NCBI GenBank assembly: GCA_011799875.1
Contig: CM022298.1
Span: 53,993,074 to 54,057,073, forward strand
Source: Thinopyrum elongatum
Lineage: Eukaryota > Streptophyta > Magnoliopsida > Poales > Poaceae
Length of the DNA: 64,000 nt
Direction of reading: 5' to 3'
The notes under the pieces were generated by a model that did no database searches, was not told the DNA's origin, and saw nothing but the letters and a program-made list of their open reading frames with translations. The translations under genes were made by a program, and so were the position numbers. Shown in pieces: positions 10,051 to 19,672 of the stretch (within the stretch, counting starts at the first letter, position 1; each line of letters opens with the position of its first letter).

Positions 10051-12485
10051 TTAAGCGCCAGGACGTCGAGCACAGCGGAGGTCGTCACCGCCAAGACCGC
10101 CGAAGCCCAAGTCGTCACTGCTAGCGGCAGCGCTACCGCCAAGACCGCCTCCACCTCCGCCTCCGTGGATCGGAGTGGTCGGGCTCCGTGACTCGGGAGT
10201 GCTGCGAACACCACCGCCAACGGTAGATCCATCGGTTCCCTGGATGTTGAAAAGACATATTAACGGGATATATGACTGTGTTGAAAGGCATGATATGCTT
10301 TGGGTGAATAGATTGGGGATGAACTAACCGGCGAGGGGCCAGCGTTCTGTACCACAAACTCCTCAAAGGTCAGCAGCCTTGGTTGTGCTGGAGGACATTG
10401 TGCTGGTTGCAACTGAGGACACCTGCCGGCCGCCATTTCCTGAAAAGCGTGCTGCATCTGGCGATCCCTCTGCTCATGGTATGCATAAAGCCTCTCGTGC
10501 CACGCCATGGTCTCCTGGCGTGTGTACTCCAGGTAGGCCTATGGTATGACATGATGGAACTCATAAAACTACTAAATGCGGAAAATAAAGTGAGCAATGA
10601 AGATAAGAGGGAAAATACTTACAGATTGCCGCTCCTGAAAGAGGGACTGTGACTGTGCACTGGTCACTGGCGTGCTCGTGCGCTGGCTCAGGCTCGGGTC
10701 GATCCGACGGAGCTGTGTGTAGGAGATAGTAGGAGTGATCACAGCATCGAGAACCGCCTCCCGACCATGCTCCTTCGGCCCCATGACCACCACCACCCTA
10801 TCGTCTAGATCTGCCGCAATGGGGTCAGGTGTGTCAGGATGTAACTTCAGATACCCTTCGGAGCAGGCCTTCTTCCTCCCCGCGGTCTTCTTGCCGTAGT
10901 ACTTGGGCTCGCCAGGCTTGGGGTACTTCCGCGTATGGGCGATCTCCCACGCCTGCATGTGTGAGAGCGGCCGCTTCAGTTTCTCCTCCTGCACCACCAA
11001 ACAGAGGTTAGTCATACATAAGAAAGTGATGGTAAATAGAAGAAGAAGAATGTTTAATGGGGTTAGTCATACATTAACTGCCTTGTGGAGATAGTGGTTT
11101 CGGTTTCCCTGAGCATGTACTCCCTCCTTCCCTCGGTTAGCCTTGTTTTTGATTCTCATAGCCGCCCAGGCTCCAGCCTCATCACACCAAAGATCCACCA
11201 ATGCCGCCCAGGACTCGTCTTTTCCATAACACCAATTTGGACACACCTACATAATGAAAGCATAATGGCATGTCAACACGAAATGGTGAAATGTACCACA
11301 AGGTAATGAAAGCATAATGAAAGCGTAATGAAAAATCTTTTATACTTACCGCCAAGAACTCGTCCCTCTCCAAGGTAATGCCCATCCTCCGCGCTTCTGC
11401 CTTGGTCATCTTCACACCAAGATAGTCGTGGTAGTATGTCGAGATGGCCACATAGTGCACCTCGTACTACATCTGGCGGGCCTTCTTCTTGCATTGGTGC
11501 AGCACGATCTGGTCCGCTCTGGCCCTGTGCTCCGGAAGAACTCGATAGAATTCCTACAATCATGCATGAAACAAGAATGGAAGAAGCCATGAGTTAAATC
11601 ATTCATGAAACTAGAATGGACTTGTGCTTCTGAAGAGAACTCACCCAGAAAGTAGTGATCACGGCCTTGGCATGGGTCTCATGGTCCGCGTGGAGGGCCG
11701 CTTCCCAGTGGTCCCAGCTCGTGGCCAAAACCCGACGGTTCGGGTGCCTGACTGGATCCGGACAGTACAACCCCGGCTAGTATAACTTCAGCAAGACGGC
11801 GATGAGGCGGTTGGGAATACAGTCCCCTTTAGAATATATCCAGTTGCTGCAAAAGAATGAACTATTAGCATGTGACAAGCAAAATAAATAACAACCGGAA
11901 TGAGCATGTGACAAGCAAAATAATGAAATTATTATAAAGTGGCACTTACTCTTTCCCCGTGGGCTCAATGAGCCACTTCTGCTCCTCAGTAGCAGGAACC
12001 CGCTTTGGTAGCTTTGCGTTACCACGCAGCCAACCCTTGTTGTCAACCCCATTCCCGCCACCACCATCATCCCTGCCACCACCCTCCTCCTCGCCTGCCT
12101 CCCCCTCCCCAACCTCCTCCTCCTCCTCCTCGTCCTCCTCCTCCTCGCCTGCCTCCTCCTCCACCTCCTCCTCGGCCCCATCCCGAACCTCCTCCTCGCC
12201 AGAGGGTACCTCACTAGAGGAGGGCCTCGAAGACAACACCCCTAAGTCGGTGAGGGTGCGCTCTTTCTGGCCGCGACCCCCTGTAGTGGCTCTCCCGCCA
12301 CCACCTCGCCCTCTAGGGGCTCTCCCCCCGCCCCCTCCTCCTCTAGGGGCACCTCTCCCTCGACCTCCCTGTGAGGAGTCATCGTCAAGTAGCCGGGTGG
12401 GAGGATTACGTGCTCGACCACTCCGACTAGGCAGGCCGACGACCTTGCGTAGGAAACCCACGCCGTCGGCCTTCCCCTTGCCCAT
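10051..12485 (-). pseudogene. TNPA-like CACTA accessory protein, broken by two stops
   Basis: The start codon (12485) follows a CAG acceptor of a 5' UTR intron. Exon 1 (to about 11950) gives MGKGKADGVGFLRK, a basic RGG-rich stretch and a long Glu/Asp run, ending WLIEPTGKE at a GTAAGT donor. Further exons with matching splice signals lie at about 11843-11648, 11554-11352, 11247-11048, 10992-10624, 10535-10331 and 10239-10051. They include WAAMRIKNKANRGKEG and a conserved HMQAWEIAHTRK / PKYYGKKTAGRKKA region typical of plant Transposase_24/TNPA-type proteins. The last exon ends with a Gly-rich tail and TAA at 10051. In-frame TAG codons at 11777-11779 and 11467-11469 interrupt the protein, so it is a pseudogene. 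In relatives this protein binds subterminal repeats. Confidence 0.75.
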
Positions 12486-12659
12486 GTTCCACGAACCTGC
12501 ATTGAAAAGAGAATAAGCAATTAGTAAATTAATGAAATGAAGGAAAAGGCATGATAATAAACACATTAATAAAAATGCATAAAAAGGCATATTCCTAAAC
12601 TATAGAAAAAAAAGACTTGAAACGTACATCTGCTAGAACCCATATGAATCATCACTGTT

Positions 12660-15600
12660 CTAACCTCTTTCTCGGTCCGTCTCATCATCACTATCAATCA
12701 TATCATCTTCGTTGTCTGACGGAGGTGGAGGCTCTTCCTCGTCGTCAGCGTCTTCGTTTAACTTTTGGAGCATAAGTATGTCATTTTCATTGACAATGGT
12801 CTCACCATCATTCCGTGCATCGTCGTCGTTTGGATCCACATCATCATCACCCAATGGTCTAGCGTCATCGTTTCTAACCACATCATCATCATCAGGTTGC
12901 TCTTGATAGAACACTCCCTCGTATGTCATGGGGTTAATGTTGTAGTAATCGTCTTCATTTGGGTCCGGTAGCTTACCATGTGGCGACACCTTGAACACAA
13001 CTTCCCAACCCTTTAGGTACTCTTTCTGGCATGGGTAAGGCAGATAATATACTTGTGTAGCTTGGGTAGCCGCAATGAAGAGATCGGCTCCGGCATAGAC
13101 GGTTGATGGTTTAACTTCTACCAAACCAATGGAAGGCGTATGTTTTACCCCCTCCCGCGGATCGAACCATCGGCATTTGAACACAGGCAGACTTAGGGTC
13201 TCGCGCCCCTGGCGGAATTTAACCTCGTATATATTTTGTACCCTTTCGTAGTAGTCTACTGAATTTTGACTGGGGGTGTACACTCCGGTATCTATAGTTT
13301 TGGGATCGGGTCGGCTGTTCTGGTGCTCCTCTGTATGGAAGCGATACCCATTCACATCATACTTTTTACATGTCATGACGGCAGGGTCAAAACCCATGGA
13401 AACCCATCTCAATTCATCATCCATAGATATGTTCGGATCTTTTCCCTACAAGTATAATTGAAATTGCTGCGTGCATTAGTTCGGTTAACTAATAAATGTT
13501 GAACTAGGTATTTAATAGGGGAGTGTGGAAAATTACTTTCTCCATGAACCAAACAACAAAATTTTTACGTCCAGGGTTTCCATGACAGAGAAGAGTAAGT
13601 GCCTCCGCCTCAGTAGGAGGATTCATTCCCGTCCATTCCTCTTGAACGAAATCACTAAAAAAAGAAAAGCGGTGTTAGACCGGGACTAAGTGAACATAGA
13701 ACATGATGATGTGGAAGACATAAAGTAATGGTGTAGTGGTATTACCTCATCCACACTTCCTCAACTTCCTTGATGTTGTGCAAGATATAGAACATGAGGT
13801 CCTCCCACTCTTGTCATGACATGTTACAAGATTTCGAGGCCCCAGCCCTCCCACCTTACGCGTTGAATAGATGGAGCCTGGGTTGATACTTGGGCTCTTC
13901 TATATTGTATCGAGGCACCTTGTTATGCAGATGGGGAACGTGGTCTGGATAGTATGATGTCCAGAGGTCTGACACCTCCTCTAGGATAACTGCCTCAGCT
14001 ATGGAAGCTTCAATCTTAGCTTTGTTTCCACATTTCCGTCGGAGATGCTTGTTCTGTCTCTCAGGGCCGTACTGCCAGCGATTCTGCACAGGCCCCCCCA
14101 ACAATACCTCGTTCGCAAGGTGCAGAATGAGATGTGTCATCGGAGTAAAGAAGCCTGGCGGAAAGATCTTCTCTAGCTTGCCTATCAACTCCGGTGCCTT
14201 CTTATGCAGTTTTTCAATCACCTCTTTACTTACTTCTTTAGCACAGAGCTTGCGAAAGAAATGGCTTAGCTCGGCAAGCACTCGCCAGACATGCTCGGGG
14301 ACATAGCCTCGAACCATCACCAGCATTATCCGCTCAATCCATACATGGTAGTCATGACTCTTCAGGCCGGTCACTTTACCCGTTGAAAGATTGACTCCCT
14401 TACTTATATTCGATGCATAACCATCGGGGAAAACTTCAAAATTTGTTTCAGCCAGATAAGTACTTCCTTTTTTTCTGGCGGTTTAAGGACAAAGTCAGCA
14501 TCTGGCTTGAACCAGTTTTTTCGACCACCTGTGGGAGGCTTCATGTTCAGACGTGGTCTATCACAAATTCTCTGTTGGTCGGCTCTAGCTTTAACGTCAT
14601 CCTTCGTCTTATCACGAATGTTGAGGATCGTGCGGAAAAGGGACTCTGCCACATTCTTTTCGGTGTGCATCACATCTATGTTGTAAGGAAGTTTGAGGTC
14701 CTTGAAATAGGGAAGCTGCGAGAAGGGGGTAATGTGAGTCCAGTTGTGCGTCTCACCATATCCCTCGAAGCCTTTGGCTTTGGCTTTGCCTTTGCCTTTG
14801 ACTTTAGGCTTGAGAGCTTTTAGCTGAGCAAGAACATCTGCCCTCGAAAATGTTGGAATCTCGGTTACTTCATGAACAACCCGGCCTTTCGTGAAGTTCT
14901 TCTTGTCTTCCCTGTCTGGATGGTCTGGAGGGAGGAACTGTCGATGCAGGTCAAAGGCTACATACTTGCCACCCTTACTCAGCCAAATCATTCGCAGAGC
15001 CTGCATGCACACTGGGCATGGCATCTTCCCACTTGTACACCATCCGCAGAATAGAGCATAGCTGGGAAATCATGCATGCAATAGTGCAACCAAACTTTCA
15101 TCAAGAAATTTCTCTGCAGATCCCTGTCGTATGTCAACCTCGGAAAGTACCAAGAATGGTGCAAAGCATTCACCAGCGGCTGCATAAACATACCCAATTG
15201 CTTCCCCGGGTATTCAGGCCCCAGAATGATGAGCGACAAGAACATGGTTTTCCGTTGCATTAGGGCACCGGGAGGAAGATTAAGCGGAATTACAAACACG
15301 GGCCAGCAGCTGTATGGATTGGACGACATACCATATGGATTCAACCCATCACCTGATAAGGCTATTCTGACATTCCCAGCCTCGGCTGCTTCCTCGGGTT
15401 ATTCTTCATCGAACGACTTCCATGCTTCCCCTTCCGATGGATGTACAATTTTTTTTGGATTGTACCTTATACCTTCCTTGTGCCACTTCATCATTTTGGC
15501 AGACTCCTTCGTGATGAAAAGGCGCTGCAGTCTTTTTATAAATCAAGATACCGAAGAACCTTATCGGGGATGGTAAGCTGCTTTTTCTCACCATCCTCAC

Positions 15601-16333
15601 CGACCACCTCAATGTACCGAGACGAACCGCACTTCCTACAGTACTTGTCATCCGCATACTCGTGCCTAAACAAAAGGCAATTCTTCGGGTAAACATCTAT
15701 TTTCTCATAATCCATAGAGAGTGCCTTCATGATTTTCTTTGTATCGTACATGCTTTTCGGCAGTTCATGACCCTCAGGGAGGCTGTTAGCCCATACTCGC
15801 AGGAATGCTTCGAAGCATTTCTGGCTACAGCCGTACTCAGCCTTGACTGCAATCAGTTGCGAGATGGCATCCAGCTGAGATATTTTCGCACCCGCATAAA
15901 GAGGTTTCTTCGACGAGGCCAAGACCTCCAAGAAGGCCTTTGCGGTTGCCTCCGGCTCCTCCGGTTCATTCTCTGAAGGTGTCGCATTTGCCGTTTCTCC
16001 AACAATGACATCATCTAGCATGTCCCTGACCCCATCGTCCTCATATCCATCGATGCGTTGTCGCATCACCTCCTCTCTACCACGGTCCTGCTCGGCTATG
16101 TTTATCGGCGGCATGTCAAAGTTTGGCATATATCCGTGCGTGCGAAGGTGCTCACTCATGTCCGTCTGATTTCTACGGTGATGTCTGACACATCTCGCAC
16201 AGGGGCATGGTGGGATAATTCTCATTGGACGACGGAATATCTCCTTCAAATACACATCGGTTTTCGCGATCCACTCTGATGTTACTCGATTCCGACGGAT
16301 AAAACCACTGTACATCCACTGATTATCTGCCAT
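12660..16333 (-). pseudogene. TNP2-type CACTA transposase, multiply broken
   Basis: The start (16333, MADNQWMYSGF) opens a Transpos_assoc-like N-terminal zinc region (CPCARCVRHHRR, EHLRTHGY). The tnp2 domain follows (YEKIDVYPKNCLLFRHEY, CRKCGSSRY; later SGDGLNPYG and LHYCMHDFPA, with YNIDVMHTEKNVAESL around 14650). Next come a DUF4218 region (14374-13856, LILHLANEVLLGGPVQNRW) and a DUF4216 region (13440-12970, VYYLPYPCQKEYLKGWEVVF), then a Glu/Asp-rich tail ending at 12660. The frame is disrupted by shifts near 15540, 15061 and 14450, and by in-frame stops at 15399-15401, 13856-13858 and about 13817. Small introns separate the last exons (about 13745-13655 and 13540-13445). Such transposases cut and join the CACTA ends; this copy cannot make an intact protein. 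Confidence 0.85.
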
Positions 16334-16460
16334 TCTCTGCTTTTTTGCAAGCCACACAACATAATTAAGGATTCACTTAAATTAATCACATCAAATTTTC
16401 AGTTTCTACCACGTTGAATCCACCTACATCTCTAATAGGTAAAGATGGGTCCTAATCCCA

Positions 16461-16667
16461 CCCGAGGATGTGTAGATTGAGTACGTTCTCCATTCTACCC
16501 TGTTCCGAGACAAAATTTCGGCAGCACCTCCCCGCTATTCTCCAGATACACGTCTCGGCAAATAGCCGAGAGAATGTGCTCCGGAGAACAATGGGGAGGC
16601 GCCGCCGAAATCCTGTCTCGGAACGGGGTAGAACATGGAGAACATACCCAATCTACACATCCTCGGG
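16461..16667. repeat. 207-bp near-perfect foldback in the CACTA element
   Basis: The left arm (16461-16559) and right arm (16565-16667) are inverted copies with a 5-base loop. Both outer ends read cccgaggatgtgtagattg in one orientation and pair fully; inside there are scattered mismatches and a small bulge, with most positions paired. It lies just 5' of the transposase start, in the leader or an upstream intron. A transcript would fold into one long hairpin. Confidence 0.9.
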
Positions 16668-16984
16668 CTGTCCATGGAAAACGCTAGACAATCCGAAAGA
16701 GCTGCGGTGATAAATATGCAATTGAATGCATATTTATCGATGCAACCCTTTTGGACGGGAGACGCCTAGGTTACGCCAGTTGACTTGAGAATGAAATCTA
16801 GTGATATGAAAAAATGGAGGAGATGGACTTGTAGCTCACCCTCGGCTGTAGAGGAAGTAGTCGAACAGCAGAGGGATGCTCAGGGGGACCAACGCATCGG
16901 ACAACAGTCACTCCGATGAAATGCGACACCACAAAGCCTGCAAATTCCATCGCGAAAAAAATTAGAACATCACAACTCATAGAA

Positions 16985-17250
16985 CATCACAATATCATCA
17001 TCATCTAACAATCAACGAATCATAAAAAAATCGTCATCTATCATCATCATCATCATCTAAAAATTATCGAAGCATAAAAACACATAAACATCTATCATGA
17101 ACATCATCATCTAACAATCATCTATCATATATCATCTATCATCATCATCATCATCTCAAAATCATCGAAGCATAAAAAATCATCATTATCTCTCCTCATC
17201 TAACAATCATCGTCATTATCATCTAAAAAAATCCGTATGAACAAGTTATG
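16985..17250. repeat. Degenerate (ATC)n-rich tract
   Basis: Irregular repeats of atcatcatcatct, aacaatcatc and aaaatcatcgaagcataaaa fill this stretch. They lie in the non-coding 5' region of the CACTA transposase. No gene is visible from 16680 to 17530. Confidence 0.8.
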
Positions 17251-18021
17251 AACATCACATTTTTCTCAAATAACTAATTTTTAGCAAGACCATTATATAG
17301 GTGTCAAAAAATATTTCATCATTGTTTTGTAGCAACACCATCATGATCAAAATACCACCGTGCAAAAAGTATATAATCACATCACAAAACAACATTGACA
17401 CTTCAAACTAAAAAAAACTCATATTTCTAATAACATCCATTGATCAATATTTTGCAAACTAACTACATCTAACAAATATGACATACATTCCATCTATCTA
17501 TGCATTCATCCACCTAAAAACAGTAGCAAACCACTAAAAAAGAAAGAAAAAATAGCTCACGTAGAGGGCCGGCTGGTCGGGTCGGAGGAGGGGGGCGCCG
17601 GCGGTTGGGGGCCGGTGATGAGCAGCAGAAGAAGAAGGGTCGGCTGCTCCAGCCGGCCGGGAAGGGGCCGCCGGACCCGTGGTCGGCGTCGAGTCAGCCC
17701 TTGCGGGACAGAAGGGGGCGGGCGCGGACAGGGCGGCGCGGGGCGGGGATGACGGCGGCGCACCGCGGGTGGGTGGGGGAGACGGGGGACGCGCGGGCGG
17801 CGGCGGGCTCGGGGCGGGGCGGCACGGGGTCGTGGCGGGGAGGCGCGGGCGGCGGCGGGCTTGGGGCGGGACGGCGCGGGGTTGGTGCGGTGCGGGCGGC
17901 GGCGGTGGCGTGCTCAGGGCGGGCGGCGGAGGTGGTGGGCGGCAGCGCGGGTGTGGGTCCGGGGGAAGGGGGAGATGGGGAATGGGTGGTGGGGGGCGAA
18001 CCGCAGCGGATAAGGTCAAAC
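17251..18021. other. CACTA 5' leader: AT-rich then extremely GC-rich block
   Basis: After an AT-rich part to about 17550 comes a G-rich plus strand (C-rich minus) to about 18000. It gives long open frames on both strands (17534-18067 minus, 17605-18123 plus) made of Pro/Ala/Arg or Gly/Arg. The low complexity and overlap argue against a protein. Its place upstream of the minus-strand transposase suggests promoter and 5' leader sequence. Confidence 0.55.
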
Positions 18022-18285
18022 CTATGCCGACGGCCTGGCCGTCGGCATAGGCCTGGCCCTTTGCCACATCATCGATCCGTGGCCGTGTGCGCTGCTATGC
18101 CGACGGCTAAGCCGTCGGCATAGATACTTTGCATTTTTTTTATTACATCATTGATCCGTGGCCGTGTGCGCTGCTATGCCGACGGCTAAGCCGTCGGCAT
18201 AGATACTTTGCATTTTTTTTATTACGTCATCGATCCGTGGCCGTGAAGCCGTCGGCATAGATACTTTGCATTTTTTTTATTATGG
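18022..18285. repeat. CACTA right subterminal repeats in a 79-bp tandem
   Basis: tatgccgacggc/gccgtcggcata pairs occur at 18022-18050, then within a 79-bp tandem whose gatccgtggccgtg motif starts at 18074, 18153 and 18232. The third copy is truncated inside (gtggccgtg joins directly to aagccgtcggcatag). No CACTA or CACTG-type terminus matching the left end follows. Confidence 0.85.
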
Positions 18286-18325
18286 CATATGTGTGACTCT
18301 CAGCACAGTGTAAAAAATAGTCCCA

Positions 18326-18420
18326 CCCCGTCCCGTCTAACCCTGACACAGACGACCACCGGATCCGTGTCGGCCCGACGTGTCCATTTCCCCCCTCCGG
18401 GACACGGCGGCAGCCACGCC
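18326..18420 (-). repeat. Inverted, diverged fragment of the 667-bp satellite
   Basis: The reverse complement of this stretch contains ggaggggggaaatggacacg, then tcgggccgacacggatc, ggtggtc and cagggttagacgggacgggg. The satellite has the same blocks in the same order with one or two substitutions each (ggaggggggaaatggacgcg, tcgggtctacacgg, cagggttaggcgggacgggg). About 130 bp between the gatc and tggtc blocks are missing. It is therefore an A-monomer piece in opposite orientation, between the CACTA remnant and the array. Confidence 0.75.
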
Positions 18421-18429
18421 CGGGAGGTC

Positions 18430-18865
18430 TACACGGCGGGACGGGGGCCCTAGGGGGGTAGCAATGCCACCGGAGCGTCGCACCGGGCCCTCAGACATGC
18501 GGGGTGTTGTGGTGGCATGTCCGAAGAGGCGGCACGCGTCTCCGGGGTGTGCCCACCATCACGGACGGCGCCGCTGCCGGCACCTGGAGGGGGAAACGGA
18601 CGCGTCGGGTCTACAAGCAGGGGATCTTGCTGTGGGTCTGGCCCGGATGTTGCTCCAAAGTGTGCCTATGGGCTGACCTAACATAACCGGCTGGAGAGGT
18701 CCACTGGTCAAAGCCCGTCCGTGCAAAGTCAAAGGGCTAGATCCCGTGGTCAAACGCTACAGGGTTAGGCGGGACGGGGGCCCTGGGGGGGTAGCAATGC
18801 CACCGGAGCATCGCACCGGGCCCTCATACATGCGGGGTGGTGCGGTGGCATGTCTGAAGAGGCGG
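18430..18865 (+). repeat. First array units: A-A half-unit junction at the left edge
   Basis: The array opens with the last part of an A half (18430-18532). Its box at 18533 is followed by a second complete A half (18533-18865) instead of B; the regular A-B alternation starts at 18866. The boundary is thus out of register by exactly one half-unit (333 bp). Confidence 0.8.
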
Positions 18866-19672
18866 CACGCGTCTCCGGGGTGTGCCCCCCCTCACGGACG
18901 GCGATGACACGGTAGTAGACGTTCTGCGGTAACGATGCGGCGTGAATATTATTAAATACTCGAAGCGCGATAAAATCATGAGTTTTTTACACGACGTGGG
19001 CACATGTGCTATAGGACTGATGGTAATTTTTCATAATTTTTGGTGATGGAGAAGTGTCTAAACACTTCCCTCAACGCGGATTGCTCTCCGCGTGTCTACG
19101 ACTGTGGCCGGCGGCCTCCGGGGGCTAGCATGGCGCCAAATCTTGCGTAGGCGGCCTCTCACAAGTCTGGAAGTGTTGTGGCGGTTGCAAAAGCCCGGCA
19201 CGCGTCTCCGGGGTGTGGCCCCCCTCACGGACGGCGCCGCCGCCGGCACTTGGATTGTGGAAATGGACGCGTCGGGTCTACACGGAGGGGATCTTGCTGT
19301 GGGTCTGGCCCGGATGTTGCTCTAAAGTGTTCCTATGGGCTGACCTAACACAACCGGCTGGAGAGGTCCAATGGTCAAAGCCCGTCCGTGCAATGTCAAA
19401 GGGCTAGATCCTGTGGTCAAACGCTACAGGGTTAGGCGGGACGGGGGCCCTGGGGGGGTAGCTATGCCACCGGAGCGTCGCACCAGGCCCTCATACATGC
19501 GGGGTGGTGCGGTGGCATGTCCGAAGAGGGGGCACGCGTCTCCGGGGTGTGCCCCCCCTCACGGACGGCGATGACATGGTAGTAGACGTTCTGCGGTAAC
19601 GATGCGGCGTGAATATTATTAAATACTCGGAGCGCGATAAAATCATGAGTTTTTTACACGACGTGGGCACAT

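Larger units (their letters stand above)
9161..18290 (-). mobile_element. CACTA (En/Spm-type) DNA transposon, right end missing
   Basis: The left terminus reads CACTACCGGAATCGCACCCT at 9161, preceded by agg, which could be half of a 3-bp target duplication. Dense subterminal repeats of TATGCCGACGG and its inverse follow to about 9760 and reappear at 18022-18285. Inside are the two genes typical of plant CACTA elements, a TNPA-like and a TNP2-like transposase, both on the minus strand and both broken. No sequence matching the inverse of the left terminus is found on the right: the recognisable body stops at about 18290 and satellite-related DNA starts at 18326. About 9.1 kb remains. Confidence 0.85.

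Noticed and set aside
11959..12516. Plus-strand Ser/Pro-rich open frame of 185 codons
   Set aside because: It is the antisense of the Glu/Asp- and Gly-rich first exon of the TNPA-like pseudogene.
17534..18123. Long Pro-rich (minus) and Gly/Arg-rich (plus) open frames
   Set aside because: Low-complexity GC-rich sequence that is open on both strands and flows into the CACTA subterminal repeats; better read as leader or promoter sequence.
18290..18320. cagcacagtg as a CACTG-type right terminus of the CACTA element
   Set aside because: Its reverse complement (CACTGTGCTGAGAGTC) shares nothing with the left terminus beyond the first four bases.
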